Source: a virus
IMG/VR virus record: IMGVR_UViG_3300023096_000007
Span: 1-47,620 of that record
DNA: 47,620 nt
Reading direction: 5' to 3' (one strand)
Both the position numbers and the translations under genes were made by a program. Below the pieces are notes generated by a model, which was not told the origin of the DNA, made no database searches, and was given only the letters and a program-made list of their open reading frames with translations. Numbering within the stretch: the stretch's first letter is position 1; the number at the start of each line of letters is the position of its first letter. Positions 24,837 through 31,854 of this stretch are shown one piece after another.

Positions 24837-25295
24837 ATGACACAGAGAAACTTAAGACGCATCATCATTGCATCGGTAATTGCATGGTTACTAATCATGG
24901 TTATTGCACACCAAGCATTCGGCGCAACAATTTGGAATGTTCAATCAGGCGTATTAAATAAATACAAAGCTGGCACGCAAACTAAATATCTGCCAACTAA
25001 CGTATTACCTGGCGATGTACCGAAAAACTTCATCAAACAATCTGGTACATACTTTCAATGTATTAGCAGCAACAATGCTAAAAAATACGTCACTACCGAT
25101 TTAGACTGCTATGGTAACAAGTTAAAAGCTGATATCGTGTATTGCCCTGTAGAGTTCTGTATTACTGGTGAAGGCGGTATGGCTATGTTTACTAATTCAG
25201 CAACTTATGGCGATTGTGATAGGCTTTACTTCACAAAAGAAAAGCTTGTCAGTGTTTACGATTCTACTGTTGAAAGCGTGAACGATTGTAAATAA
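24837..25295 (+). CDS. Exported protein with N-terminal membrane anchor/signal
   Basis: 152 aa. Basic start (TQRNLRR), a hydrophobic stretch (IIIASVIAWLLIMVIAHQAF) and a cleavage-like site FGA-TIW. The mature region contains several Cys (FQCISS, LDCYGN, YCPVEFC, GDCDRL, NDCK), consistent with disulfides in the periplasm. AAGGA ribosome site 7 nt upstream. Unknown; second exported protein in this region. Confidence 0.6.
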   Translation: MTQRNLRRIIIASVIAWLLIMVIAHQAFGATIWNVQSGVLNKYKAGTQTKYLPTNVLPGDVPKNFIKQSGTYFQCISSNNAKKYVTTDLDCYGNKLKADIVYCPVEFCITGEGGMAMFTNSATYGDCDRLYFTKEKLVSVYDSTVESVNDCK

Positions 25296-25462
25296 TGCGT
25301 GAGTGGCATCGCGGAATATATCAAAAGAATAATCCAATAGGCTACATCCTACGCGCAAAGCTTCAAGACCAATGTAAGCCTAGATTCTATAAAGAAAAGC
25401 CAAGAAAATGGAATCAAGAATTATTCGACTTGATTCCTGTTTATGAAGTTATTGCGGATTAA
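25295..25462 (+). CDS. Small basic protein at the end of the rightward late operon
   Basis: 55 aa (MREWHRGIYQKNNPIGYIL...), Arg/Lys/Trp-rich. TAATG overlap with the upstream gene. Its stop codon sits directly against the 3' CCA end of the oppositely oriented tRNA-Ser, so it marks the end of the late rightward unit. Not recognised. Confidence 0.5.
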   Translation: MREWHRGIYQKNNPIGYILRAKLQDQCKPRFYKEKPRKWNQELFDLIPVYEVIAD

Positions 25463-25551
25463 TGGCGGAAGTCTGTGTACTCGAAACACATGCGACATTA
25501 TCGCACCCATTGTTTAGCAAACAAGTCTAGTACCTAACTAGTTAAACTTCC
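25463..25551 (-). tRNA. tRNA-Ser (anticodon GCU)
   Basis: 89 nt on the minus strand with a complete class II cloverleaf: acceptor GGAAGUU/GACUUCC, discriminator G and encoded CCA; D stem CUAG/CUAG with loop UUAGGUA; anticodon loop UUGCUAA (GCU, serine AGC/AGU); long variable arm UGCGA/UCGCA; T arm UGUGU-UUCGAGU-ACACA. Long variable arm and G73 are serine identity features. The CCA end touches the stop of the opposing gene. It follows a second tRNA on the same strand. Confidence 0.9.
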
Positions 25552-25557
25552 TGTGTA

Positions 25558-25648
25558 TGGCGGAAGGATGGCAGAATCGAACTCCTGGCCCATAAAGGCT
25601 CGCGCTGCTTTCAAAACAGCCGTAACATCCCAGGTTACATAACCTTCC
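25558..25648 (-). tRNA. tRNA-Ser-like (anticodon UGA), atypical T stem
   Basis: 91 nt on the minus strand. Acceptor GGAAGG/CCUUCC, G73 and CCA; D stem GUAAC/GUUAC; anticodon stem GCUGU/GCAGC with loop UUUGAAA (UGA, serine UCA/UCN); variable hairpin GCC-UUUAU-GGGC; T loop UUCGAUU. The T stem pairs poorly (AGGAG against CUGCC) and there is an extra base before the acceptor 3' strand, so it is either a decayed or an unusually folded tRNA. Six nt separate it from the GCU tRNA, so they are probably co-transcribed. Confidence 0.65.
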
Positions 25649-25662
25649 ATAATTCAATTATA

Positions 25663-25863
25663 CTACTTTTTCTTGCTAGTGTACTTATCACTTAAATCAA
25701 CCACATCAGCACCCATAGCGATTAACTTAATTATATTAATTCCATGCTCTGCTGATTGCTTTTGGTTGTACAGCTCGCTGGTTAAAACTATTTCACCGTT
25801 ATCCGCTTTCAGCACAAAGTAATATTTCTTATTGCGCGATAGTTTTAATTCAAATTTAGCCAT
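25663..25863 (-). CDS. YegP/DUF1508-like small protein
   Basis: 66 aa. 'MAKFELKLSRNKKYYFVLKADNGEIVLTSELYNQKQSAEHGI' is the YegP (UPF0339) beta-alpha repeat ('F.l....g.yyf.L.a.NGe.i..Se.Y.sk..a..GI..v'), a single copy. Start chosen at 25863, with GGAG about 9 nt upstream. It overlaps the preceding (PEP-CTERM-like) gene by 19 nt and is the last protein gene before the tRNAs. Confidence 0.75.
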   Translation of the reverse strand: MAKFELKLSRNKKYYFVLKADNGEIVLTSELYNQKQSAEHGINIIKLIAMGADVVDLSDKYTSKKK

Positions 25864-26360
25864 GCTCTTCTCCAAAATAAAAGTAATCCACTTACTAAAA
25901 ACCATATCGAACTAGGCAGCGGAGTCGCTATAGGAGGCGTTATAATAACTGGCGCAGGCAAATACTCTACCACAGTGCGAATAACCTCTCTATCGCGCAC
26001 AAAACCGCCTACAAAGTAACCTGCTGGTGTATATCCTAAGCCGTTATAACCTTCAACATGCCGAATCGGATTGTTGATAGGGTTATGCGGCAACTTTCCT
26101 AAGTAATCAGCAGCGATAATTTCATCGTAGTAAAACCGTTGAATCACTTCTGTAACGCAATGCTGTTCAACCACTGGCGGTATAACTGTTTGTCTAGCAT
26201 GTTGTTTTCCTTTATATACTGGTTTTTTCTTAACAGCCTTTTTTATCGGACACGTAAACTGTTCACTCACACACTTCATGCCTACACCACACGAAGGCGC
26301 TTTGACTAGTCCAGCGTGGGCGGTAGTAGAAAGTAATAGTGCTAGCAGTAAGAGTTTCAC
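25845..26360 (-). CDS. Exported protein with PEP-CTERM-like C-terminal sorting signal
   Basis: 171 aa. Signal peptide MKLLLLALLLSTTAHAG; two cysteine pairs early (CGVGMKC, FTCPIKK); a basic stretch; a middle region rich in Gly/Tyr/Pro ('GYNGLGYTPAGYFVGGFVRDRE'). The last 27 residues read PLP (147-149), W153, a hydrophobic span with SGLL (157-160), then RR (164-165): the PEP-CTERM/VPLP-type exosortase signal layout. It should be exported and anchored or processed in hosts with an exosortase. ATGA overlap with the zinc-ribbon gene upstream. Confidence 0.65.
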   Translation of the reverse strand: MKLLLLALLLSTTAHAGLVKAPSCGVGMKCVSEQFTCPIKKAVKKKPVYKGKQHARQTVIPPVVEQHCVTEVIQRFYYDEIIAADYLGKLPHNPINNPIRHVEGYNGLGYTPAGYFVGGFVRDREVIRTVVEYLPAPVIITPPIATPLPSSIWFLVSGLLLFWRRAWLNLN

Positions 26361-26839
26361 TTCACATCCTTTTCAATAGGTTTAGCTTCAGTCATGGCTT
26401 CATCAATAACAGCATTAATATCTGCTGAATAGGTAATACCCTCTGGCATTTCAAAGATAATTCCACTAACGCCGTCTTCAAACTTTTCTGCATTGTAAAT
26501 ATCAAAATTAGCCATTACATATCTTTCACGTAACCAACGATAACGCTCTGCATCTACCAACACATCTACAGATGGTTGCTGTGCAAGCTGTTGGCGTAGT
26601 GATTCAGCATATTCACCAGCATCATTCCAAGCCTCATCAGCATTTCTACAGCGTTCAGGTAATGGAGTTCCTGTAGTCATTCGCCTGTCGCTTGAGCATT
26701 CATCCACAATCCTGCCACAGCCATTGCAAGTCATATTCCACCAGCGATATGTGCTACCTTCTGATAGAGAGTAACCTTTATTCTTTCCGCATAATGGGCA
26801 AGGCAATAATTCTTTATCACTCATGTTTGTATTGTTCAT
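26357..26839 (-). CDS. Lar-like zinc-ribbon protein
   Basis: 160 aa. 'ELLPCPLCGKNKGY' followed by 'MTCNGCGRIVDECS' is the CxxC...CxxC zinc ribbon of the Lar (restriction alleviation) family, whose founding member in Rac counteracts type I restriction. The C-terminal part ('VDVLVDAERYRWLRERY') is a mosaic phage segment seen in many leftward operons. Start at 26839 has AAAGG 6 nt upstream. Anti-restriction activity is inference from the family. Confidence 0.6.
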   Translation of the reverse strand: MNNTNMSDKELLPCPLCGKNKGYSLSEGSTYRWWNMTCNGCGRIVDECSSDRRMTTGTPLPERCRNADEAWNDAGEYAESLRQQLAQQPSVDVLVDAERYRWLRERYVMANFDIYNAEKFEDGVSGIIFEMPEGITYSADINAVIDEAMTEAKPIEKDVK

Positions 26840-26910
26840 AGGAAGCCTTTAAATACTCTAAAATCTATCTTGTTCATTAGGTTTTATTCACTAAGTGGCG
26901 TTTCTACATA

Positions 26911-27108
26911 TCAACCGACTAGCGAATATTGAAAATGCTCTTCTAACTTTAACGCTCTACTACGCATCATCAAAGTCATGGGTAATTGTTCGCCTTTTTT
27001 AATCTCAAGTAAGTTAGCAAATTCTTTTAGATATTTATTCACATCACCACCATCATCTAGCGTTAATGAGCCATCTTTATTAAGTCTTAATCTATCTGGT
27101 AATTTCAT
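26911..27108 (-). CDS. Hypothetical protein in leftward operon
   Basis: 65 aa, 'MKLPDRLRLNKDGSLTLDDGGDV...' with a helical charged C-terminus. AAAGG ribosome site 5 nt upstream. No family recognised. Gaps of about 50-70 nt on both sides hold only ribosome sites. Confidence 0.5.
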   Translation of the reverse strand: MKLPDRLRLNKDGSLTLDDGGDVNKYLKEFANLLEIKKGEQLPMTLMMRSRALKLEEHFQYSLVG

Positions 27109-27160
27109 ACAAACCTTTCAGCGGGTAATCCGCTACTAACTTTCACAAATCGAATAAACA

Positions 27161-27460
27161 TTAAGGGGTCTCTTTGATAAGAGCGCGTATCTCATCTTGA
27201 AGTAATTGCATCGGTGCTGGATTACCGTCAATCTTTTCTTGTGCAATGTATCTATCACACAATTTAGCCGCCTTCTCTAAAGCCTCTGCCGTAGTAGCTA
27301 TTGATTCATTCTTTTTATGCGCTATGGCGGCTTGCCAAACAAATTCCATTGTTCTAGTATCAGATAATTCTTTTTGGCTGGCACTTGGTCTAAATGCTAG
27401 ACATCCGTATTGTTTTAGATACCACTTCTTAAATGCTTCTCTATCTGTATTTTCACTCAT
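27161..27460 (-). CDS. Accessory phage protein with 'EAFKKWYLK' N-terminus
   Basis: 99 aa from the ATG at 27460. 'SENTDREAFKKWYLKQYG' followed by 'FVWQAAIAHKK' is common in accessory proteins of lambdoid leftward operons (mosaic Eaa-like modules), with no known activity. Longer in-frame extension upstream overlaps the neighbour and is less likely. Confidence 0.55.
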   Translation of the reverse strand: MSENTDREAFKKWYLKQYGCLAFRPSASQKELSDTRTMEFVWQAAIAHKKNESIATTAEALEKAAKLCDRYIAQEKIDGNPAPMQLLQDEIRALIKETP

Positions 27461-27464
27461 GGTG

Positions 27465-27680
27465 TTATCCTTCAATGTCGTCTGATTTTCTAAAACAATG
27501 TGTGCCTTCTTTTTCAATCCTATCCAGCCAGTAGCCAATTACCGTGAAATGGTAAACCCTGCGTAATCGCTTGTATAAAGCAACGCCACACATGCCAGAT
27601 ATAAGCCAAAGGACGGCAATAATCGCACTAATAATCATCCAGCCAAGAAATGCGTAATAATGAACATATTGGATTTCCAC
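27465..27680 (-). CDS. Small membrane protein
   Basis: 71 aa, GTG start. One strong membrane helix or hairpin (about residues 9-37: FLGWMIISAIIAVLWLISGM), then a basic, aromatic tail (YKRLRRVYHFTVIGYW). Sits between two mosaic accessory genes and ends 4 nt before the next start. Unknown; membrane-acting accessory proteins in this position often affect superinfection or host physiology. Confidence 0.5.
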   Translation of the reverse strand: MEIQYVHYYAFLGWMIISAIIAVLWLISGMCGVALYKRLRRVYHFTVIGYWLDRIEKEGTHCFRKSDDIEG

Positions 27681-27681
27681 A

Positions 27682-28548
27682 CTATTCCCCTTTAGGTTGG
27701 CTAATGGCTATCATGGCTTTGTAAGCAGCTCTTAAAACGGCTCTACATTTATTCTCGCCGCTAAAATCTAGTAAATCCATCATTGCTGGAAACTCACCTT
27801 CATCGTCAATAGCTTTACTTTCATTCATTGCTTTTAGCATTTCTTCTGTAGGCTCAATCGGCACACTTACCCATCCATCTGTATTGGTAGATATTTGACT
27901 GCGCAAGTGATGGATAACTTCATAAACTTTGTCTTTGCTGGCGCCGCATGTGCAATTAAAAGCCTCATTTGGCACTGTGACATTCATCAAATTACAGCCA
28001 GACTTATGAAATGTTGTGCGCTCGATTTGTTCTTCAAATTCTTTCTTGCTTTCATCACTCACACCTTTAACCCTGTCATGCAAATAAAGCGGCGTGTCAT
28101 ATTTCTCTAGCTTAGTCCATGCAACAGATGCTGTTCTATTTTCTTCCTCTTGAACAACGCCATTAATTACATGGGCGAATAGAACTGGCTCACCGTCCCC
28201 TTGCATAGATGTGACGGGTGCGGGGTGGGTGTAAAGTGGTTCATCAGGTATTTGTTCAAACATGCGTTCAATTGCTTGATTCCAGCCGTAAGCCATAGCT
28301 TCATATCGGTCTGTAATACCTAAATCTTCTAAACCACATCCCATTGCTTGGTCGTGATAGTCAGGCTCTTCAATAACCACTGGCTGTCCTGTTTGCATAG
28401 ATGTGATTGCATGGGCTGAGACTAGCTCAACAAGCTTGCGAATTTCTTTAGTGAAGTGTCCGTTATGTGGCGACATTACAAAGCCGCCTGACACATAAAA
28501 CCCCGCTTCATTGGCTAATTCTTTTATTTTTTCTTCTGTGATAATCAT
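27682..28548 (-). CDS. Mosaic accessory protein (Eaa-like)
   Basis: 288 aa. Modular phage segments are visible: 'PLYTHPAPVTSM' and 'TPLYLHDRVKG' (recurring linker motifs), 'WVSVPIEPTEEMLKAM' and 'AVLRAAYKAMI' at the C-terminus. These modules shuffle among leftward-operon proteins of many phages. Start ATG 28548 with AAGGA. No catalytic residues recognised. Confidence 0.6.
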   Translation of the reverse strand: MIITEEKIKELANEAGFYVSGGFVMSPHNGHFTKEIRKLVELVSAHAITSMQTGQPVVIEEPDYHDQAMGCGLEDLGITDRYEAMAYGWNQAIERMFEQIPDEPLYTHPAPVTSMQGDGEPVLFAHVINGVVQEEENRTASVAWTKLEKYDTPLYLHDRVKGVSDESKKEFEEQIERTTFHKSGCNLMNVTVPNEAFNCTCGASKDKVYEVIHHLRSQISTNTDGWVSVPIEPTEEMLKAMNESKAIDDEGEFPAMMDLLDFSGENKCRAVLRAAYKAMIAISQPKGE

Positions 28549-28577
28549 CTTGTGTTCCTTATGTGGTTGCCGAAAAC

Positions 28578-29297
28578 CTAATGGTTATGATCGTTAGCAA
28601 TCTTATCTAACATTTCATTAAAGTAATTCTGACAAGCGGTTACTTTAACTTTTATGTTTTCTTCAATGTCTAAATCGCGCTCGTATTGAACAACAGTAAC
28701 GCGCATCTTTTCATCAATTCCATCAACAATATGCTGGTCAATCGGTTCATATTTAATTAAATGCTCTGGCGTGTTTACCATACAAAAAGCATTTTCAAAT
28801 AAATCTTTATTCCATAGCATCATGTAAGCCCTGCCCTGCCACTCATAAAGCTTGTCTACGGCATCTTCTGACACACATGGGAACGTAGATAGCGACCAGG
28901 ATGATTTAACGTCTACAATCTTGTCTGGCGCGTCTACATCACATTCACCCGTTAACCATTTATTCGTTTTACGCTCTGTGTTTTTAACGTAGTCAGTTTT
29001 AAATACATTGTTATAAAGTGCTATTGAATCATCTTCAACTAATATGCCTTTTTCCATGTATTTTGAACTAACGGAATCTTTAAAGCCATAAACGTATTCG
29101 CGTGCTAGTTTCTTAATGTGAGTTTTTGCGCCCACAGATAAAGATTTATTCCAATACGGTTCTAAAATAGCTTTTTCTTCATCAGTTTTCTTTTTCTTAT
29201 TATTTATTTCGATCAACTCATCATTCAGCAAAGACTTATCAATGCTTTGAGCATCTGTCATAACACAACCAAGTTCATGCGCTCTAATTAGTAGCAT
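28578..29297 (-). CDS. PD-(D/E)XK exonuclease (YqaJ/RecE-like)
   Basis: 239 aa. 'GECDVDAPDKIVDVKSSWSL' gives the catalytic D...(D)xK arrangement of RecB-family phage exonucleases, followed by 'YEWQGRAYMMLWN' (the conserved Q helix). It directly follows the ERF annealing protein, a standard exonuclease/annealing-protein pair for recombination-dependent repair or replication. Start at 29297 (GAGG upstream) rather than a longer form beginning at 29360, because the latter overlaps ERF by 77 nt. Confidence 0.75.
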   Translation of the reverse strand: MLLIRAHELGCVMTDAQSIDKSLLNDELIEINNKKKKTDEEKAILEPYWNKSLSVGAKTHIKKLAREYVYGFKDSVSSKYMEKGILVEDDSIALYNNVFKTDYVKNTERKTNKWLTGECDVDAPDKIVDVKSSWSLSTFPCVSEDAVDKLYEWQGRAYMMLWNKDLFENAFCMVNTPEHLIKYEPIDQHIVDGIDEKMRVTVVQYERDLDIEENIKVKVTACQNYFNEMLDKIANDHNH

Positions 29298-29919
29298 TTT
29301 TAGCCTCGATTGCAGCTTTAAGTTTTTTTGTTTTTTCGCCAACAGCTTTAAATCCAGCAATATCTTTTAGACGGGTTGATTCTTTTTTCGCTTCAACGTA
29401 GTTAGATTGCAATTCTTCTAGCGTGGTTGATTTTTCTAGTAAGTCGTTATAAAACGCAAGGTCAAATGTTTCTTTTTCTTGGTAACGACTTTCTTCATCA
29501 TCGCCACTCTCAATCTCAAAGAGTTTTAATACGGCGTACTTTTTGGCATAGCTCAATGCTTTACCTGGTGCTTTGTCTGCGTTATCAAGCGCGTGCGCTT
29601 CAATGCGAATAACTATTTTGTCGTCTAGATTATCAATGCTTGCGAAAGTAATGTCGTAAGTGGCTTCGTACATGCGTTGTTTTGCTTGCGTGCCGTCAAC
29701 ATTAACCGTTGGTAGATTCATAACGCTTGCAATTAAGTAAGGGAATGAAACAACTCCTTGCGACACCATGTGTTCACGCACCATACCTGTCACAGCATCG
29801 TGGCTTAATGCCTTATAGCCACCACTTTGGCCAGTAGAAACGTTTTTATCTTTTTGCATGTACGTGATTAACTTTCTTACTTCGTTAATTCGTTGCAAAA
29901 TATTCTTTGAATCACTCAT
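29284..29919 (-). CDS. erf: ERF family single-strand annealing protein
   Basis: 211 aa. 'GGYKALSHDAVTGMVREHM' and 'ALDNADKAPGKALSYAKKYAVLKLFEIESGDDEES' are the defining ERF motifs. It anneals complementary single strands and often circularises or recombines phage DNA. GGGAG ribosome site. Overlaps the exonuclease gene by 14 nt. First gene after the E1 RNA element and its promoter. Confidence 0.93.
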   Translation of the reverse strand: MSDSKNILQRINEVRKLITYMQKDKNVSTGQSGGYKALSHDAVTGMVREHMVSQGVVSFPYLIASVMNLPTVNVDGTQAKQRMYEATYDITFASIDNLDDKIVIRIEAHALDNADKAPGKALSYAKKYAVLKLFEIESGDDEESRYQEKETFDLAFYNDLLEKSTTLEELQSNYVEAKKESTRLKDIAGFKAVGEKTKKLKAAIEAKNATN

Positions 29920-29938
29920 TACTTACTCCCAAAAACGC

Positions 29939-30039
29939 AAAAAGCCCTAGACAGTTATCTCACCACTAATGTGGCGTTGGCGGATTCCGAGTAGGAACAG
30001 ATAACTGACTAAGGCTTACTCTAAATGCCGCCAAGCAAT
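29939..30039 (-). ncRNA. Structured RNA element E1, ~100 nt, terminator-ended
   Basis: On the minus strand, 30017-29999 pairs with 29960-29942 over 19 positions (one U-U mismatch at position 10, one G-U at position 14), closing a multi-branch loop with hairpins UUCC-UACUC-GGAA and CCAC-AUUA-GUGG. A U-run follows the closing stem, so it also reads as an intrinsic terminator. A TTGACA promoter lies just upstream. E2 at 33400-33507 has the same plan with compensatory changes. Could be a small RNA or an attenuator in front of erf; not recognised. Confidence 0.75.
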
Positions 30040-30045
30040 GACTAT

Positions 30046-30074
30046 ATTTAATATTAACTACTCAACAATGTCAA
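30046..30074 (-). promoter_or_regulatory. Promoter for E1 RNA
   Basis: Minus-strand TTGACA (30074-30069), 17-nt spacer, TTAAAT (30051-30046). Predicted start about 30039, 20-odd nt before the E1 closing stem. It lies in the end of the 42-aa membrane-peptide gene. Confidence 0.55.
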
Positions 30075-30182
30075 CAAAAATAAACCAGCTACCAAACTAC
30101 CAACAAAACTACTTATAGCAAACACTTGATAGCCGATACTAGGCTCATCTTTAGGTATGTAGTGTTTTAGATCGTATGGCAT
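30054..30182 (-). CDS. Tiny membrane protein
   Basis: 42 aa: polar N-terminus (MPYDLKHYIPKDEPS) and one membrane helix (VFAISSFVGSLVAGLFLLTLL). TAATG overlap with the upstream gene. Unknown. Confidence 0.5.
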   Translation of the reverse strand: MPYDLKHYIPKDEPSIGYQVFAISSFVGSLVAGLFLLTLLSS

Positions 30183-30427
30183 TATTTATTCCCTTCTAAA
30201 ATCATTGCATCAGCAAGTCTAAAATACAGAGCTACTCTATGAGCGATAATATCATCCGATATTTCACCGCCAGCCCATCCATCACCAGCAGAGGCATCGC
30301 CTTGCATAGCCTTAGCTGCATAATATTGACGCATAGTCACGCCTTTAAATTCTTCATCCCAAGTAGTTAGTGTGCCATCTTTATCAAATGCTGTACGTGG
30401 GAAAGCTGGAAAACTTGCATCATTCAT
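30182..30427 (-). CDS. Small protein with 'TMRQYYAAKAMQG' motif
   Basis: 81 aa from ATG 30427, with GGAG about 9-11 nt upstream. 'ASFPAFPRT' and 'GVTMRQYYAAKAMQGDAS' are common to a large family of small phage proteins whose role is unknown; they are usually in leftward early operons. Overlaps both neighbours by 1-4 nt. Confidence 0.65.
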   Translation of the reverse strand: MNDASFPAFPRTAFDKDGTLTTWDEEFKGVTMRQYYAAKAMQGDASAGDGWAGGEISDDIIAHRVALYFRLADAMILEGNK

Positions 30428-30627
30428 TTTGAACTCCAATTTATTAACCGATGTGGCTTAGCGCAAAATCCTGGCTTGATGCGCTTCTTAAAATCACCTT
30501 GCACTAACAACCAGCCGCCCCTATGGGATGCGCTTAATCTAAATTTAATCCATTCAGGATAACTGTAAAAACTGTGGCATATCCAACCGTTCGGCGTTTT
30601 GTAAAATTCTGCGCTACCATTAACCAC
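30424..30627 (-). CDS. Hypothetical protein in leftward operon
   Basis: 67 aa, GTG start with AAGGAG site. Aromatic/basic (WICHSFYSYPEWIKFRLSASHRG). Overlaps the upstream gene by 8 nt and the next by 4 nt. Unknown. Confidence 0.5.
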   Translation of the reverse strand: MVNGSAEFYKTPNGWICHSFYSYPEWIKFRLSASHRGGWLLVQGDFKKRIKPGFCAKPHRLINWSSK

Positions 30628-30925
30628 GATTTATCTCCTTAGTTGCGCGATTGATTAAATAACTGTCAATTTTCATGCAAACAGTTTTAGCCAATACAGA
30701 CATATTCAATTGATCGTAAAGTGGGTTCTTAAACTCAACATGCGAACGATACAATGCGCGTATAGCCTCTAAAATTTCATCATTAATGATCGCATCGTCT
30801 AAATCTTCGTAATTGGCTACGTATTCTGCAACCTTGTCTGTGATAGCCTGTGAATAATCTTTATCATTCACATCCATAGCATCAGCCACATCATCACTAC
30901 TTCCATTTGCTGTTTTGTAGTACAT
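30620..30925 (-). CDS. Hypothetical acidic protein in leftward operon
   Basis: 101 aa, starting at ATG 30925 (a GTG one codon earlier is possible). Asp/Glu-rich: 'MDVNDKDYSQAITDKVAEYVANYEDLDDAIIND'. TGATG coupling with the upstream ORF. The acidic N-terminal half would fit a DNA-mimic-like or protein-binding accessory, but no family recognised. Confidence 0.5.
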   Translation of the reverse strand: MYYKTANGSSDDVADAMDVNDKDYSQAITDKVAEYVANYEDLDDAIINDEILEAIRALYRSHVEFKNPLYDQLNMSVLAKTVCMKIDSYLINRATKEINRG

Positions 30926-31041
30926 CACATACCTCGATATATATTTTCAATTTGTTCATCTGTTAACTGTGGGATGTGCTCATCGCTTTCCCAGTTATAG
31001 CTAGATGTGAACCATGATAGGATTGATTTAATTAGTTTCAT
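30925..31041 (-). CDS. Small hypothetical protein
   Basis: 38 aa: 'MKLIKSILSWFTSSYNWESD' then an acidic tail 'IPQLTDEQIENIYRGM'. Amphipathic N-terminal helix. TGATG overlap downstream and overlap of 14 nt with the gene above. Coding status rests on coupling only. Confidence 0.4.
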   Translation of the reverse strand: MKLIKSILSWFTSSYNWESDEHIPQLTDEQIENIYRGM

Positions 31042-31336
31042 TTTTTAACTTTCCCCATAATTTATTTGTTAATTCCATTTCAAACCAAGGATAAAATCCC
31101 ATCTTCTTAAATCTAATAGTAACCAAATCAACGTTGTTGAATGTCCTTTGCCCAAATACTGTTGGCGTATAATTTAGCTTTAAAAGCTTTTTTGCATTAA
31201 AGACGAGTCTATTAGGTGTATTTTCAATAGGGTTGTAATAGCAATCTGTTATATATTTATTTTTATCAAAGTAATCGCCATCCAATTCCTTTTTGGTGAA
31301 AACTCTATTGCAATCTCCTTCTTGAAAATACTGCAC
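31028..31336 (-). CDS. Hypothetical protein in leftward operon
   Basis: 102 aa, GTG start 1 nt after the previous stop with AAGGGG upstream. Lys/Phe/Tyr-rich ('FGQRTFNNVDLVTIRFKKMGFYPWFEMELT'). No family recognised. Confidence 0.5.
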   Translation of the reverse strand: MQYFQEGDCNRVFTKKELDGDYFDKNKYITDCYYNPIENTPNRLVFNAKKLLKLNYTPTVFGQRTFNNVDLVTIRFKKMGFYPWFEMELTNKLWGKLKNETN

Positions 31337-31337
31337 G

Positions 31338-31457
31338 CTAATTCCCCTTAATCACTACATTACGATATTCGCCATCGTAAAACTTACGTCCTGCTAATCC
31401 ACCATGCAATAAAGCTTCGGGGGATTTATCAAATAAGCGTTTAATAAAGTTAATCAT
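31338..31457 (-). CDS. Small basic hypothetical protein
   Basis: 39 aa (MINFIKRLFDKSPEALLHGG...). AAAGG ribosome site 6 nt before the ATG. One nt separates it from the next gene and from the upstream one. Unknown. Confidence 0.45.
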   Translation of the reverse strand: MINFIKRLFDKSPEALLHGGLAGRKFYDGEYRNVVIKGN

Positions 31458-31458
31458 A

Positions 31459-31725
31459 TCAACCTTTCAAATCGTTAAGGTGAGGAACTAATCCCCAGTG
31501 TGAATACTCACCGATCATCTGCATTACACGTCTACCACCCAAGCTTAATCCGCTATCATCTGTAATGCCTTGCATCTGAAAACATAAAGGCGCAGACCAA
31601 ACTGATGCTAACTTATCTATCTCATTAAAGAATTTAGCTTGCGCCTCTGCATCCATGTTACAAAACAATTCAGCCACAATCTCAGGTGTGATTTCTGTTA
31701 TCACATTATCTTTAATTATTTGCAC
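31459..31725 (-). CDS. Phage accessory protein ('VAELFCNMDAEAQAKFFNEI')
   Basis: 88 aa, GTG start with GGGAG. The pattern 'I.ELF..M..e.QA.FFNEi........W...L.fQ.q.I...s.L...gR.vM..IGeY' is found in many phages of Gram-negative hosts, with no known role. Begins the compact set of leftward accessory genes. Confidence 0.6.
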   Translation of the reverse strand: MQIIKDNVITEITPEIVAELFCNMDAEAQAKFFNEIDKLASVWSAPLCFQMQGITDDSGLSLGGRRVMQMIGEYSHWGLVPHLNDLKG

Positions 31726-31752
31726 TTTAACTCCCTTGAATATGTAGCATTG

Positions 31753-31854
31753 CTACAAAAAATAATTGATCTGATGTAACAAATAAAACCAAACTGGCAC
31801 TATCACTAACAAAGCTAATGCCAAGCCATTAATAATCTTAGCCTCTACTGTCAT
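31753..31854 (-). CDS. Tiny membrane peptide
   Basis: 33 aa with a single membrane helix (IINGLALALLVIVPVWFYLL). ATGA overlap with the peptide upstream. Coding status inferred from overlap and hydrophobic profile. Confidence 0.4.
   Translation of the reverse strand: MTVEAKIINGLALALLVIVPVWFYLLHQINYFL

Noticed and set aside
29298-29360. Longer N-terminus for the PD-(D/E)XK exonuclease
   Set aside because: It would overlap erf by 77 nt and adds a Lys/Leu-rich stretch that is the shadow of the erf tail; ATG 29297 has a better ribosome site.
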